Positions 19,477 to 28,217 are shown, numbered from the stretch's first letter. The stretch: 64,000 nucleotides of DNA from Streptosporangium sp. NBC_01756 (GCF_035917975.1 NZ_CP109130.1:5084001-5148000), one strand, 5' to 3'. The notes: a model not told the origin generated them from the letters alone. Numbers and translations are program-made.

Positions 19477-19735
19477 GGCCCCCACTTCTCCGGTCCGGGG
19501 TGCTGAGGACCCCGCCTCTCCGGTCCGGGGTGCTGAGGACCCCGCCTCTCCGGTCCGGGGTGCTGAGGCCCCCACTTCTCCGGTCCGGGGCGCCGAGGAC
19601 CTCGCCTCTCCGGTCCGGGGTGCTGAGGACCTCTTCGCTTCTCCGGTCCGAGGCGCTGAAGACCCTGCCTCTCCGGTTCGGGGCGCCCAGGTCCGCCCGC
19701 CGGTCCGCGGCGCCGAGGCCTCTCCGGGCTCGGGA
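19470..19735 (+). repeat. 30-bp tandem repeat array between the YbjN gene and gpmA
   Basis: About eight units with core CTCCGGTCCGGGGTGCTGAG. Five are exactly 30 bp, one is 33 bp and the distal ones are degenerate. The first unit contains the stop codon of the YbjN gene. Unit lengths in multiples of three keep one frame open as a decapeptide repeat ([10 protein letters not shown]), though no start or homology supports a protein. Stops fall in the frame that continues the YbjN gene. Confidence 0.85.
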
Positions 19736-19754
19736 TGCTGCGCGGGCCGCCCAC

Positions 19755-19760
19755 TAAGCT
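19755..19760 (+). promoter_or_regulatory. -10 element of leaderless gpmA
   Basis: TAAGCT with exactly 7 nt to the ATG at 19768 and no ribosome site. It lies directly after the tandem repeat array. Confidence 0.55.
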
Positions 19761-19767
19761 TGTCCGT

Positions 19768-20511
19768 ATGGCGACTTTGGTGCTGCTGCGGCACGGTGAG
19801 AGCGAGTGGAACGCTAAGGGTCTGTTCACCGGTTGGGTGGACGCGGGACTCTCGGCCACGGGCGAGGAGGAGGCGCGGCGCGGCGGCCGGCTGCTGCTGG
19901 AGGCCGGAGTGCGGCCTGACGTGGTCCACACCTCGGTGCTGACCCGGGCGATCCAGACGGCCAACCTCGCACTGGGCGCCGCCGACCTGCTCTGGCTGCC
20001 CGTCACCCGCTCCTGGCGGCTCAACGAGCGCCACTACGGTGCGCTGCAGGGCAAGGACAAGGCGCAGACGCGCGCCGAGTTCGGCGACGAGCAGTTCATG
20101 CTCTGGCGCCGTTCCTACGACACCCCGCCGCCCCCGATCGCCGACGACGACGAGTTCTCGCAGATCGGCGACGCGCGCTACGCGGCGCTGCCGGACGAGC
20201 TGCTGCCGAGGACCGAGTGCCTCAAGGACGTCGTCGACCGTATGCTCCCCTACTGGTATGACCAGATCGTGCCGGACCTGTCGGCGGGCAGGACCGTCCT
20301 GGTCGTCGCGCACGGCAACTCGCTGCGCGCGCTGGTCAAGCATCTTGACGGGATCGGCGACGACGAGATCGCCGGGCTCAACATCCCCACCGGCATCCCG
20401 CTCCGCTACGAGCTGGACGACGACTTCCGCCCGATCACCAAGGGCGGTCTGTATCTCGACCCCGAGGCCGCCGAGGCCGCCATCAAGGCCGTGGCCAACC
20501 AGGGCAAGTAG
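19768..20511 (+). CDS. gpmA: 2,3-bisphosphoglycerate-dependent phosphoglycerate mutase
   Basis: 247 residues, interconverts 3- and 2-phosphoglycerate in glycolysis. Phosphohistidine motif [10 protein letters not shown] (6-15) with the catalytic His at position 9, then [14 protein letters not shown], and the second catalytic His in [11 protein letters not shown]. Full length for the family. Position between the YbjN gene and phoU/senX3 matches Rv0489. A leaderless promoter is likely, and a hairpin terminator follows at 20558. Confidence 0.95.
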   Translation: MATLVLLRHGESEWNAKGLFTGWVDAGLSATGEEEARRGGRLLLEAGVRPDVVHTSVLTRAIQTANLALGAADLLWLPVTRSWRLNERHYGALQGKDKAQTRAEFGDEQFMLWRRSYDTPPPPIADDDEFSQIGDARYAALPDELLPRTECLKDVVDRMLPYWYDQIVPDLSAGRTVLVVAHGNSLRALVKHLDGIGDDEIAGLNIPTGIPLRYELDDDFRPITKGGLYLDPEAAEAAIKAVANQGK

Positions 20512-20557
20512 GCGCCGGCCAGGCCGGCCCCAGTGACAGAACCGGCCCTGGGGCAGA

Positions 20558-20586
20558 ACCGGCCCCTGTGACAGAACGGGGCCGGT
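20558..20586. terminator. hairpin after gpmA
   Basis: Perfect 9-bp stem ACCGGCCCC/GGGGCCGGT with an 11-nt loop, 47 bp after the gpmA stop. Confidence 0.6.
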
Positions 20587-20625
20587 GGCAGCGGAGTCGT
20601 CGGCGGTCGGCTCGCGTTCCCGGGT

Positions 20626-20660
20626 CTCCCCGTACGGTCTCCGGGAGACCGTACGGGGAG
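20626..20660. terminator. long perfect hairpin between convergent gpmA and phoU
   Basis: Perfect 16-bp inverted repeat (arm CTCCCCGTACGGTCTC) with a 3-nt loop, between converging genes, so a likely bidirectional terminator. Confidence 0.7.
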
Positions 20661-20670
20661 GGACTCCGTT

Positions 20671-20778
20671 CGAGCCCGGCAGGTCCCTCGACCGTCCTCG
20701 CCCGAGCCCGGCAGGTCCCTCGACCGTCCTCGCCCGAGCCCGGGGTGCGCTCCGGCGGGTCCCTCAACCGTCCTCGCA
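20671..20778. repeat. 32-bp direct repeats near the phoU 3' end
   Basis: Two perfect adjacent 32-bp units starting CGAGCCCGGCAGGTCCCTCG, followed by a third degenerate unit. No coding potential is supported in 20587-20810. Confidence 0.7.
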
Positions 20779-20810
20779 CGCTCCGGCGGTCCCCGGCCGT
20801 TCCGCGGGCC

Positions 20811-21470
20811 TCACAGCAGGTCGGGATCCTTCGTCCGGGAGCCGGTCACCAGATAGACCACGTCCTGGGCGACGCGGACCGCGTGGTCGGCGTAGCGCTC
20901 GTAGTAACGGCCGATCAGCGTCACGTCGATGGCCGGCTCGACCCCGTACTTCCAGTCGTCGGCCATCAGCACCTTGAACAGCCTGCGGTGCAGCTTGTCC
21001 ATCGCGTCGTCGTCGGCCTCCAGCTCCAGGGCGGACTCCACGTCGCGCGAGGCGATGCAGCTGCCCGTCTTGGTGATCAGACGCTCGGCGATCTGCCCCA
21101 TCTCCAGGATGGTGGCGCGGATCTCCGGCGGGATCGCCGACTCCGGGTGGCGCAGCCGGGCGATCTTGGCCACGTGCTCGGCCAGGTCTCCCATCCGTTC
21201 CAGGTCGGTGCCCATCCGCAGGGCCACGACGATCGTCCGGAGGTCCACGGCCACCGGCTGCTGCCTGGCCATCAGGTCGAAGATCGACGCCTCGATCTCC
21301 GCGAAGATCCGGTCGACCTCCTCGTCCTGGGAGATGACGGTCTCCGCGAGCTGGAGGTCGGAGTCGAGCAGGGCCGTGGTGGCTCTGGAGATCGCCGACC
21401 TCACCAGGCGGGTCATCTCGACCAGCCGGTCGGTGAGGGAATCGAGTTCTTCGTGGTAGGCGTCGCGCAT
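20811..21470 (-). CDS. phoU: phosphate signalling protein PhoU
   Basis: 219 residues forming two three-helix PhoU bundles: MRDAYHEELDSLTDRL, then the metal-binding type motif RMGTDLERMGDLAEHVAKIA (about 84-103), and the second-repeat equivalent GRYYERYADHAVRVAQDVV near the C-terminus. It represses phosphate-uptake signalling by linking the Pst transporter to the SenX3/PhoR-type kinase. It is divergent from senX3-regX3, a common actinomycete arrangement. The ATG at 21470 has TACGTT exactly 7 nt upstream, so the mRNA may be leaderless, and PHO-box-like repeats cover the -35 region. Confidence 0.93.
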   Translation of the reverse strand: MRDAYHEELDSLTDRLVEMTRLVRSAISRATTALLDSDLQLAETVISQDEEVDRIFAEIEASIFDLMARQQPVAVDLRTIVVALRMGTDLERMGDLAEHVAKIARLRHPESAIPPEIRATILEMGQIAERLITKTGSCIASRDVESALELEADDDAMDKLHRRLFKVLMADDWKYGVEPAIDVTLIGRYYERYADHAVRVAQDVVYLVTGSRTKDPDLL

Positions 21471-21477
21471 GGCACTC

Positions 21478-21522
21478 AACGTACGCGCGCGACGGTGAAC
21501 GAACCTCGACCGTAAAGTGAAC
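21478..21522 (-). promoter_or_regulatory. phoU promoter with PHO-box-like 11-bp repeats
   Basis: Minus strand: three consecutive 11-mers, GTTCACTTTAC, GGTCGAGGTTC and GTTCACCGTCG (21522 down to 21490), then TACGTT (21483-21478) and 7 nt to the start. GTTCA-type 11-bp direct repeats are the PhoP/RegX3 (PHO box) pattern in actinomycetes. The middle unit is degenerate. Confidence 0.55.
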
Positions 21523-21616
21523 TTTGTGGGAAAGGCAATGGTCGTACCCTGATGAGCAGCCTGAACGGCAAAACCCCCGCCTACCATCAAGGGCGTGAAG
21601 CCGACAGGAGGATCAC

Positions 21617-22810
21617 GTGAGTGAGCTGATGGCGAGCCTGGCCGCGCTGGCCGGTTTCGTCGTGGGGGCGCTGGCCGTGATGGTCGTCCGCCACAACATG
21701 GGCCAGCAGAGAACGATGACGCCGGTGGACGACGTCGAGCCCGGTGCGCTACCCCAAGGGGTCGCCTCGGTGCTGGCCGTACTGCCGTCCTCGGCGGTCG
21801 TGCTCGACAAGGAGGACCGGGTGCTGCGGGCCAGTTCGGCCGCGCGGGCGTTCGGCCTGGTCAAGGGGGATCACCTGATGGCGGCCGAGCTGCTCGCGCT
21901 GGCCAGGCAGGTGCGCAGGGACGGCGAGATCCGCGAGAGCGAGATCGAGGTGGCCGGATTCAAGTTCGGCCAGGACTCGACCAACTTCGCGGTCAGGGTC
22001 GCCCCGCTGGGCTCCTACGGCCAGGTGCTCGTGCTCGCCGAGGACCAGACCGAGCACCGGCGCGTCGAGGCGGTCCGCCGTGACTTCGTCGCCAACGTGA
22101 GCCACGAACTCAAGACACCGGTGGGCGCGCTGTCGCTGCTGGCGGAGACCATCCAGGACGCCGCCGACGACCCCGAGGCGGTCACCCGCTTCGCCGGGCG
22201 CATGCAGCACGAGGCCGCCCGCCTCACCTACCTGGTCCAGGACCTCATCACGCTCTCCCGGATCCAGGGAGCCGAGCCCATCCCCACTCCCGGCCCGGTC
22301 CCGATCGACGAGGCCGTGCACGAGGCCATCGACCGCTGCAACACCACGGCGGCGGCCAAGGACATCACGCTCGTGGCCGGCGGCGCCGAGGGCCTGCAGA
22401 TCTGGGGCGACGACGAGCTCCTCGTCACCGCGCTGCGCAACCTCATCGACAACGCGGTGGCCTACAGCCCCGAGCACACCCGGGTCGTGGTCAGCGCGCG
22501 CCCGGCGGGCCCGCACACCGAGTCCGTCGAGATCAGCGTGAGCGACCAGGGCATCGGCATCCCCGAGAGCTCCCAGGAACGGATCTTCGAGCGGTTCTTC
22601 CGCGTCGACGCCGCCCGCTCACGCGCCACCGGTGGCACCGGCCTCGGCCTGGCCATCGTCAAGCACGTCGCCGCCGCCCACAACGGCGCGGTCACCGTGT
22701 GGAGCAAGGAGGGCTCCGGCTCCACCTTCACCCTCCGCCTGCCCGCCTTCGGCGGCATGGCGGTAGCCGTACCCGCTACCACCACCATCTCCCTGGAGGC
22801 CGCGCAGTGA
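21617..22810 (+). CDS. senX3: phosphate-sensing histidine kinase SenX3
   Basis: 397 residues. One N-terminal transmembrane helix (about 4-25), a PAS-like middle (about 45-150), the phosphoacceptor motif FVANVSHELKTPVGAL (about 157-172) and an ATPase domain with NLIDNAV, DQGIGIP and GGTGLGLAIVKH. Design and place match SenX3/PhoR-type kinases with PhoU as negative partner. The GTG start has GGAGG 5 nt upstream. Its stop overlaps the start of regX3 by 4 nt. Confidence 0.93.
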   Translation: MSELMASLAALAGFVVGALAVMVVRHNMGQQRTMTPVDDVEPGALPQGVASVLAVLPSSAVVLDKEDRVLRASSAARAFGLVKGDHLMAAELLALARQVRRDGEIRESEIEVAGFKFGQDSTNFAVRVAPLGSYGQVLVLAEDQTEHRRVEAVRRDFVANVSHELKTPVGALSLLAETIQDAADDPEAVTRFAGRMQHEAARLTYLVQDLITLSRIQGAEPIPTPGPVPIDEAVHEAIDRCNTTAAAKDITLVAGGAEGLQIWGDDELLVTALRNLIDNAVAYSPEHTRVVVSARPAGPHTESVEISVSDQGIGIPESSQERIFERFFRVDAARSRATGGTGLGLAIVKHVAAAHNGAVTVWSKEGSGSTFTLRLPAFGGMAVAVPATTTISLEAAQ

Positions 22811-23496
22811 CTCGCGTGCTTGTTGTCGAGGACGAGGAGTCGTTCTCCGACGCCCTGTCCTACATGCTGCGCAAGGAGGGCTTCGAGGTCGCGGTCGCGG
22901 CCACCGGCCCCGAGGCGCTGGAGACGTTCGACCGCAACGGGGCCGACCTGGTGCTGCTCGACCTGATGCTGCCAGGCCTGCCCGGCACCGAGGTCTGCCG
23001 CTCCCTCCGCCAGCGTTCCAGCGTTCCCGTGATCATGCTCACCGCCAAGGACAGCGAGATCGACAAGGTCGTCGGGCTCGAACTCGGCGCGGACGACTAC
23101 GTGACCAAGCCGTTCTCGTCGCGTGAGCTGGTGGCCCGGATCCGCGCGGTGCTGCGCCGCCAGGGCGACGTGGAGGAGCCGGAGACGGCCGTGCTGAGCG
23201 CGGGACCGGTCCGGATGGACGTGGACAGGCACATCGTCGCGGTCCGCGGCGCGCAGGTGCAGCTTCCGTTGAAGGAGTTCGAGCTCCTGGAGGTGCTGCT
23301 GCGCAACGCCGGCCGGGTGCTCACCCGCGGCCAGCTCATCGACCGCGTCTGGGGCGCCGACTACGTGGGCGACACCAAGACCCTGGACGTGCACGTCAAG
23401 CGATTGCGCGCCAAGGTCGAGTCCGACCCCTCCAACCCGCGCTGCATCCTCACCGTCCGGGGGCTGGGGTACAAGTTCGACCCCGCCGAGGGCTGA
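22807..23496 (+). CDS. regX3: phosphate response regulator RegX3 (OmpR/PhoB class)
   Basis: 229 residues. Receiver domain (1-117) with acidic pocket near VVEDEES, phosphoacceptor Asp in LVLLDLMLPG (about residue 52), Thr in MLTAKD and Lys in VTKPF. The C-terminal winged helix (about 130-225) ends in VRGLGYKFDP. The GTG start lies inside the senX3 stop (GTGA), so translation is coupled. The PHO-like repeats upstream of phoU are a plausible target. Confidence 0.94.
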   Translation: MTRVLVVEDEESFSDALSYMLRKEGFEVAVAATGPEALETFDRNGADLVLLDLMLPGLPGTEVCRSLRQRSSVPVIMLTAKDSEIDKVVGLELGADDYVTKPFSSRELVARIRAVLRRQGDVEEPETAVLSAGPVRMDVDRHIVAVRGAQVQLPLKEFELLEVLLRNAGRVLTRGQLIDRVWGADYVGDTKTLDVHVKRLRAKVESDPSNPRCILTVRGLGYKFDPAEG

Positions 23497-23552
23497 GGGA
23501 TCTGGGCGGCTGGGGGGCCCCGGGAGACTCCGGGGACGTCGTAGCGTGCGGG

Positions 23553-24284
23553 CTACTTGAGCCAGTCGGCGTAGCGGGTGGGGGCGATGCGGGCGCCGTC
23601 CCCAGCGGTGAGGACGTCGCCGTGGGCGGCGGCGAACATGCCGGCGGTGTCGTCGGTGGTCACCGAGCGCCTGTCGCCCTTGGCGGCGAGGGTGATCCGG
23701 CCGAGTTCGTCCAGCGGGTAGACCTCGGGCCCGGCCACGTCGAGGGTGCCGTTCAAGGGTGATCCGGCCGCGACGTCGGCGACGGCGGCGGCGACGTCCG
23801 CCGCGGCGATCGGCTGGATGGGGGTGCGGGGCAGGCGGACGGTGTCGCCGTCGGCGGTCCAGGACAGGACGGCGTCGATGAACTCCATGAACTGGGTGGC
23901 GCGGACGATGGAGTAGGGGACGGGGCCGGCCTTGAGCAGGTCTTCCTGGAGGGTCTTGGCACGGTAGTAGTCGAGCTCGGGCACCTGGTCGACGCCGACG
24001 ATGGACAGGATGACGAAGTGCCGGGCGCCTGCCCGCCGGGCCGCAGCCAGAAGGTTGTCCATCGAGGTCTGGAAGAACGCGGGGGAGGCGGCGTCGAAGG
24101 TCGGGGAATTGGTCAGGTTGACGACCACGTCCGCGTCGGCCAGCGCCGCGTCCACGCCCTGACCGGTGAGGACGTCGACCCCGGTGGACAGCGAGTGCGG
24201 CACCGCCTCGTGCCCGGCGGCGTTCAGGTTCTGTACGACCTGTGACCCGATCAGCCCGGTCCCGCCGATGACTGCGAACTTCAT
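23553..24284 (-). CDS. NmrA-like / SDR-type NAD(P)-binding protein
   Basis: 243 residues. Atypical SDR with dinucleotide motif VIGGTGLIGSQV (4-15), then VVVNLTNSP, ILSIVGVD, YYRAKTLQEDLL and TPIQPIAAADVA. Such proteins act as NAD(P)-dependent epimerase-like or quinone-reductase-like enzymes or redox sensors; no substrate can be assigned. It follows the cupin gene by 37 nt on the same strand, so they form an operon. Confidence 0.82.
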   Translation of the reverse strand: MKFAVIGGTGLIGSQVVQNLNAAGHEAVPHSLSTGVDVLTGQGVDAALADADVVVNLTNSPTFDAASPAFFQTSMDNLLAAARRAGARHFVILSIVGVDQVPELDYYRAKTLQEDLLKAGPVPYSIVRATQFMEFIDAVLSWTADGDTVRLPRTPIQPIAAADVAAAVADVAAGSPLNGTLDVAGPEVYPLDELGRITLAAKGDRRSVTTDDTAGMFAAAHGDVLTAGDGARIAPTRYADWLK

Positions 24285-24321
24285 GGCATGCCTGCCTTTC
24301 CTCGATGAGCTGTGTCCGCGG

Positions 24322-24759
24322 TCAGGACGGCCGAGGGGCACGGCGGTCCTTGCGCCGGGCAAGCTCCTCGTCGTCCACCAGGGTGAGCATCGGCTTGCCG
24401 GGTTCGCACAGCATCGTGACGGTGAAACGGAGCGGGACGTCGTCGCGGTTGTTGCCGTCCTGGTAGTGAATGACGTCGCCACCCGGCTCCCAGAACGTCT
24501 CTCCGGCGCGCACGACCCGCTCCGGCTCGCCTTCCAGCTCCAGCACCATCTCGCCTTCCAGCACGTAGCCGAACGCCGGGCCGGAGTGCCGGTGCGGCGG
24601 CGTACCGGGATCGCCGGGGGGATAGGCGATGACCACGGTCATCGCGTGCGCCCCCGCCGGGATGAAGGGCGGTTCCGCCTCCTGCAAGACGGTGAGCGCC
24701 GTCTGCCACGCGGTCGATCTCGGCTGCTGTTCGTCGGTGGTCCGATCGGTGTCCGGCAT
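24322..24759 (-). CDS. cupin domain protein
   Basis: 145 residues, a single cupin_2 barrel with metal-binding style motifs GTPPHRHSGPAFGYVLEGE (about 58-76) and the second cupin motif around VIHYQDGNN. The ATG at 24759 has GGAAGG about 9 nt upstream; an earlier in-frame ATG would add 13 residues. It is the first gene of a two-gene operon with the NmrA-like gene. The following intergenic stretch to 25043 has no supported feature. Confidence 0.82.
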   Translation of the reverse strand: MPDTDRTTDEQQPRSTAWQTALTVLQEAEPPFIPAGAHAMTVVIAYPPGDPGTPPHRHSGPAFGYVLEGEMVLELEGEPERVVRAGETFWEPGGDVIHYQDGNNRDDVPLRFTVTMLCEPGKPMLTLVDDEELARRKDRRAPRPS

Positions 24760-25043
24760 GGGAAACACCCTTCCTGTCTCCCGGGCATCCGTTGCCATCC
24801 GGTCGCCGGCTGAAACAGGGCCGCCCGCCGGCCTGTGACAAATTTGCCGAAATTCTTTCTGGCTGCTGATCGGCCGGGCCGAGGCGGTACCGACCGGTGC
24901 ATGAGCTCATCGCCTGCGGCCGGCCTCGACCTCCGTACCCTGATCAGCCTCGGACCGACCCGCGCGAACGACACCTGGGCACAGCGAAGAGGGGCGTCCC
25001 GGCCGCGAGACACCCCTCCACCAGCAAGTTGTTCAGCGGCCTT

Positions 25044-25634
25044 TCAGTGGTCGCCCTCCGCGTGCTCCGTGGTGGCGGACGGCGTCGGTGTCGGCGTCGG
25101 GGCCGCGGTGGCGCCCGGAGCCTGCGGCAACTGGGTGAACTCACGGCTGCGGGTGATGACCGGGACCGTGATCGGGATGACACCCGCGTTCGCGAACTGC
25201 AGCTGCACCGGGATGCTCTCACCGCCGGTGAGAGCCTTCTTGAGCCCTTCGATCACGATCGTGGGGGTGGGCTTGCCGACGTTCACCCGCTGCCGGACGG
25301 GGAGGTCGACCGGTGCGGTGACTTTGGCGGTGCCGACGGCCGGGTCGACGCCGACTCCGAGGAGCCGGTCGGCTGCCTGGTTGTTGTTTACCATCGACAG
25401 GTAGAGCGGGGTCGATCCGCCCACGGGCAGGGTCGCGCCGGAGTCCGGGCCCAGGAAGAACCCCTGGGAGATGTCGATCCCCTTGACGTTGGCGACGAGC
25501 GCCTCGGTGGGCGCGTAGGGCTTGTTGGTGTTCGCGTCGGATCCGGCACCACAGCCGGCCAGGACCGGAGCGGCTGCGAGGAACGCGGCGGCGGCGATCG
25601 CCCAGTGACGGCGGTTGCGGGTCACGGCGTGCAT
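25044..25634 (-). CDS. lipoprotein next to carD, LpqE-like by position
   Basis: 196 residues. Signal peptide with a lipobox ending in LAGC (Cys at about residue 28). The mature part is a beta-rich domain (LVANVKGIDISQGFFLGP, VQLQFANAGVIPITVPVI) and a Thr/Pro-rich tail. It corresponds to mycobacterial LpqE, which lies beside carD in the same orientation, and resembles periplasmic copper-chaperone-like proteins without their Met/His metal motifs. The ribosome site AAGGAG almost touches ATG 25634; GTG 25625 is an alternative start with better spacing. Confidence 0.72.
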   Translation of the reverse strand: MHAVTRNRRHWAIAAAAFLAAAPVLAGCGAGSDANTNKPYAPTEALVANVKGIDISQGFFLGPDSGATLPVGGSTPLYLSMVNNNQAADRLLGVGVDPAVGTAKVTAPVDLPVRQRVNVGKPTPTIVIEGLKKALTGGESIPVQLQFANAGVIPITVPVITRSREFTQLPQAPGATAAPTPTPTPSATTEHAEGDH

Positions 25635-25851
25635 TCTCCTTGTCACACAAGAGGTGGGGCAGAGCCAACCCTATCCGTGAGCTTTGCCGGGTTTTCCGGC
25701 GGCCCGCCTGATCATCGGGAGGCGGGTAACGCAGGTCATGAACCCTTTTATCCCCCTTGATTCATAGAGTCCAGCTCTTGTCAAGCCCTTAAATGCCGCT
25801 TTGACCTGCAGTTATGGTGATTTCACTGTTCCGGGAGGCTGTGGATACGTG

Positions 25852-25865
25852 GTACTCTTGAGTAC
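25852..25865. promoter_or_regulatory. GTACTCTTGAGTAC palindrome in the carD leader
   Basis: Perfect inverted repeat GTACTC-TT-GAGTAC ending 3 nt before the GGAAGGGG ribosome site of carD. It may be an operator or a small 5' UTR hairpin. No regulator is known for it. Confidence 0.35.
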
Positions 25866-25886
25866 AGCGGAAGGGGTACTTGTCAC

Positions 25887-26369
25887 ATGACTTTCCAGGT
25901 CGGCGACACTGTCGTCTACCCCCACCACGGGGCTGCTCGGATCGAGGCAATCACGACCCGAACCATCAAAGGTGAGGAAAGGACCTACCTGGTTCTCAAG
26001 GTCGACAAGGGCGACCTTACCGTCCAGGTGCCGGCTGACAACGCAGAACTCGTAGGTGTTCGCGATGTCGTCGGTCAAGAGGGCCTTGAGCGCGTTTTCG
26101 ACGTGCTTCGCATGCCTCACACCGAAGAGCCCACGAACTGGTCCCGCCGCTACAAGGCCAACCTGGAGAAGCTGGCGTCCGGTGACGTCAACAAGGTGGC
26201 CGAGGTCGTTCGCGACCTGTGGCGACGAGACAAGGAGCGCGGACTCTCCGCAGGAGAGAAGCGAATGCTGGCGAAAGCCCGGCAGATCCTGGTCAGTGAG
26301 CTCGCGCTCGCCGAGAAGACCAACGAGGACAAGGCCGAGGCCCTGCTCGATGAGGTTCTCAACTCCTGA
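25887..26369 (+). CDS. carD: RNA-polymerase-binding regulator CarD
   Basis: 160 residues. The RNAP beta-binding Tudor-like domain (1-55) begins [15 protein letters not shown], followed by the helical DNA-binding domain with the conserved Trp in [13 protein letters not shown] (about residue 85) that wedges the minor groove to stabilise open promoter complexes. Ends [10 protein letters not shown] as in other CarD proteins. The ribosome site GGAAGGGG is 10 nt upstream. ispF follows after 17 nt. Confidence 0.96.
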   Translation: MTFQVGDTVVYPHHGAARIEAITTRTIKGEERTYLVLKVDKGDLTVQVPADNAELVGVRDVVGQEGLERVFDVLRMPHTEEPTNWSRRYKANLEKLASGDVNKVAEVVRDLWRRDKERGLSAGEKRMLAKARQILVSELALAEKTNEDKAEALLDEVLNS

Positions 26370-26386
26370 ATACGACATTTCCACGG

Positions 26387-26866
26387 GTGGGCGTCGGAGT
26401 CGACGTCCACCCGTTCGCATCCGGGCGCGAGCTGCACCTCGCGGGCCTGCACTGGCCGGGCGAGACCGGCCTTGCCGGGCACTCCGACGGCGACGCCGCC
26501 GCCCACGCCGCCTGTGACGCGCTGCTGTCCGCAGCGGGTCTCGGCGACCTCGGTGCCCTGTTCGGCACCTCCGATCCCCGCTGGGCAGGGGCCTCCGGCG
26601 CGACCCTGCTGGCGGAGGCCGCCCGCAAGGTGCGCGCCGCCGGCTTCGAGATCGGCAACGTGGCCGTCCAGGTCATCGGGAACCGGCCGAAGCTGGCGCC
26701 CCGCCGCGCAGAGGCCGAGAAGGCCCTCAGTGCGGCCGTAGGGGCTCCCGTGAGCATCAGCGCCACCACGACCGACGGCCTGGGGCTCACCGGGCGTGGC
26801 GAGGGCGTGGCGGCCATGGCGACCGCGATCGTGGTGAACCGGATCCCGGGTTCAGACGTCTCCTGA
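26387..26866 (+). CDS. ispF: 2-C-methyl-D-erythritol 2,4-cyclodiphosphate synthase
   Basis: 159 residues, MEP-pathway enzyme of isoprenoid synthesis. Metal-binding DVHPF (Asp6, His8), [11 protein letters not shown] with the third His, [15 protein letters not shown] near the end. The GTG start is the only start close to the homology but has a poor ribosome site, so coupling to carD (17 nt upstream) is likely. In most actinobacteria ispD sits between carD and ispF; here there is no room for it. Confidence 0.93.
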   Translation: MGVGVDVHPFASGRELHLAGLHWPGETGLAGHSDGDAAAHAACDALLSAAGLGDLGALFGTSDPRWAGASGATLLAEAARKVRAAGFEIGNVAVQVIGNRPKLAPRRAEAEKALSAAVGAPVSISATTTDGLGLTGRGEGVAAMATAIVVNRIPGSDVS

Positions 26867-26920
26867 TACGGAACGCGTAAGCGCTCCGGCAGGCGGAGTG
26901 AACCGGCTGTCGACACATTC

Positions 26921-26966
26921 GAGGCGGTGGCCCGTTACTGGCGCGGTACGGGCCACCTCCTTTTTT
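26921..26966 (+). terminator. intrinsic terminator with T-tract after ispF
   Basis: Stem of 10 bp (GGTGGCCCGT/ACGGGCCACC), lower stem GG/CC after one mismatch, 12-nt loop, then six T residues (26961-26966). It is a textbook rho-independent terminator, less usual in high-GC actinomycetes. Confidence 0.85.
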
Positions 26967-27031
26967 GGATGATCTGTGAATGTCTGGGTAACTCCCTGGA
27001 GACCATGTCTCGTCACCGGGGGGAGCAGGGC

Positions 27032-27298
27032 ATGATCGGTTCGATTGTTTCCGCGATTGTCATCGGGGCCATCGTCGGAGCACTGGCACGCCTTCTCATT
27101 CCTGGCCGGCAGAAGCTCTCGATAGGGCTGACGCTCATCGTCGGCATCGTCGCCGCACTCGTCGGCACACTCATCGCCGGTCTCCTCGGCTTCGCCGACA
27201 CCCGGGGAATCGACTGGTGGGAGCACGTCCTGCAACTGGTGCTGGCAGTGGCCGCGGTGCTGGTCGTGGTCCAGATGCGCGCGAACAAGGCGCGCTGA
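27032..27298 (+). CDS. GlsB/YeaQ/YmgE-family membrane protein, copy 1
   Basis: 88 residues with three hydrophobic helices and Gly-rich turns (IVIGAIVGALARLLIPG, TLIVGIVAALVGTLIAGLLG). Matches the transglycosylase-associated (GlsB/YeaQ) family, often linked to stress. The ATG at 27032 has GGAG about 7 nt upstream; the longer frame reads through the terminator. A close paralogue follows 93 bp downstream. Confidence 0.8.
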   Translation: MIGSIVSAIVIGAIVGALARLLIPGRQKLSIGLTLIVGIVAALVGTLIAGLLGFADTRGIDWWEHVLQLVLAVAAVLVVVQMRANKAR

Positions 27299-27391
27299 CG
27301 AGAAAATTTTCCCTTCCCAGGAATATCCTTTACCTGAAGGGTATCCATCTCCTCGTGAGAGTGAAGGTCACCTCACTGGGAGGTTGATGAT

Positions 27392-27658
27392 ATGACCATC
27401 GCATCCATTCTGGGGGCTATCGTCATCGGCGCCGTAGTCGGCGTTCTCGGCCGTCTCCTGCTTCCCGGCAAGCAGCCGATCGGGTTGATCCTGACCATCG
27501 TCGTCGGCATCGTCGCCGCCCTTATCGGTACCGCGATCGCCCAGGTTCTCGGCGTCGCCACCACGAACGGCATCGACTGGATCGAGCTTGTCATGCAGGT
27601 CGTCCTGGCCATGGTCGGTGTCGGCCTCGTCGCCGGTCTCAAGCGGTCCAGGGTCTAG
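27392..27658 (+). CDS. GlsB/YeaQ/YmgE-family membrane protein, copy 2
   Basis: 88 residues, clearly paralogous to the preceding gene: same three-helix layout, LLLPGKQPIGLILTIVVGIV, GIDWIELVMQVVLAMVGVGL, basic C-terminus. GGGAGG lies about 7 nt before the ATG. Tandem duplication is the simplest origin; the 93-bp spacer may carry its own promoter. Confidence 0.82.
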   Translation: MTIASILGAIVIGAVVGVLGRLLLPGKQPIGLILTIVVGIVAALIGTAIAQVLGVATTNGIDWIELVMQVVLAMVGVGLVAGLKRSRV

Positions 27659-27946
27659 ACAGCGGGGTTGTGAACCACCCCGGCGACTTCACCGAGGCTC
27701 AGGAGACCTACCTCAACGCGGAGACCCGAGCGTTGACGAGGCCACGGTCTGTGACGGAAGGCCCGCTCGGTCGTCATGCACGCCGGGCGGGCCCGGCCGT
27801 ATCCGGACACGTCCTGCGCCGGCACGGGGCGTGCCCTGATCCGGGCCCCGAGGTGAGCAGATCGCCGGCCCGCAGCGGGGCGCCGCTCACCGAGATGTGA
27901 GCGAATAGCTGCGGGCCGGTCCACCGCCGGCCGGAGACCGCAGGAC

Positions 27947-28016
27947 AGAGATTGCGGGACGGAGATTGCGGGACGGAGATTGCGGGACGGAGATTGCGGG
28001 ACGGAGATTGCGGGCC
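27947..28016. repeat. 14-bp tandem repeat (five units)
   Basis: Five head-to-tail copies of GGAGATTGCGGGAC, the first and last slightly changed. It lies in a gene-free spacer (27659-28217) that also holds two copies of a repeat with the core CGGGCGGTCAGCCA at about 28137-28190. No coding feature is supported. Confidence 0.85.
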
Positions 28017-28217
28017 GTGATGTGCCCGGCCACTCCGGTTCCCTTCCCCCCCCGGTATGACGCCAAGATCCCACTCCACGGCCCCAGCGGATAGAGGCGC
28101 GACGCCAAGGTCTCATCGTCTCGGGACAGGGCGCGGCAGGGCGGTCAGCCAAGGGTCGAGCGGACGGGCGGTCAGCCAGAGGTCGTACGGCGGCGCCTGC
28201 CAATGCCGCTCGGCGGC

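Noticed and set aside
19470..19735. possible CRISPR array
   Set aside because: Units are contiguous 30-mers without unique spacers, so this is a tandem repeat.
16867..20343. 1158-codon minus-strand open frame
   Set aside because: It only has real homology in its last 245 codons (the SDR). The rest is antisense to mshA, the YbjN gene and gpmA and has typical high-GC shadow composition.
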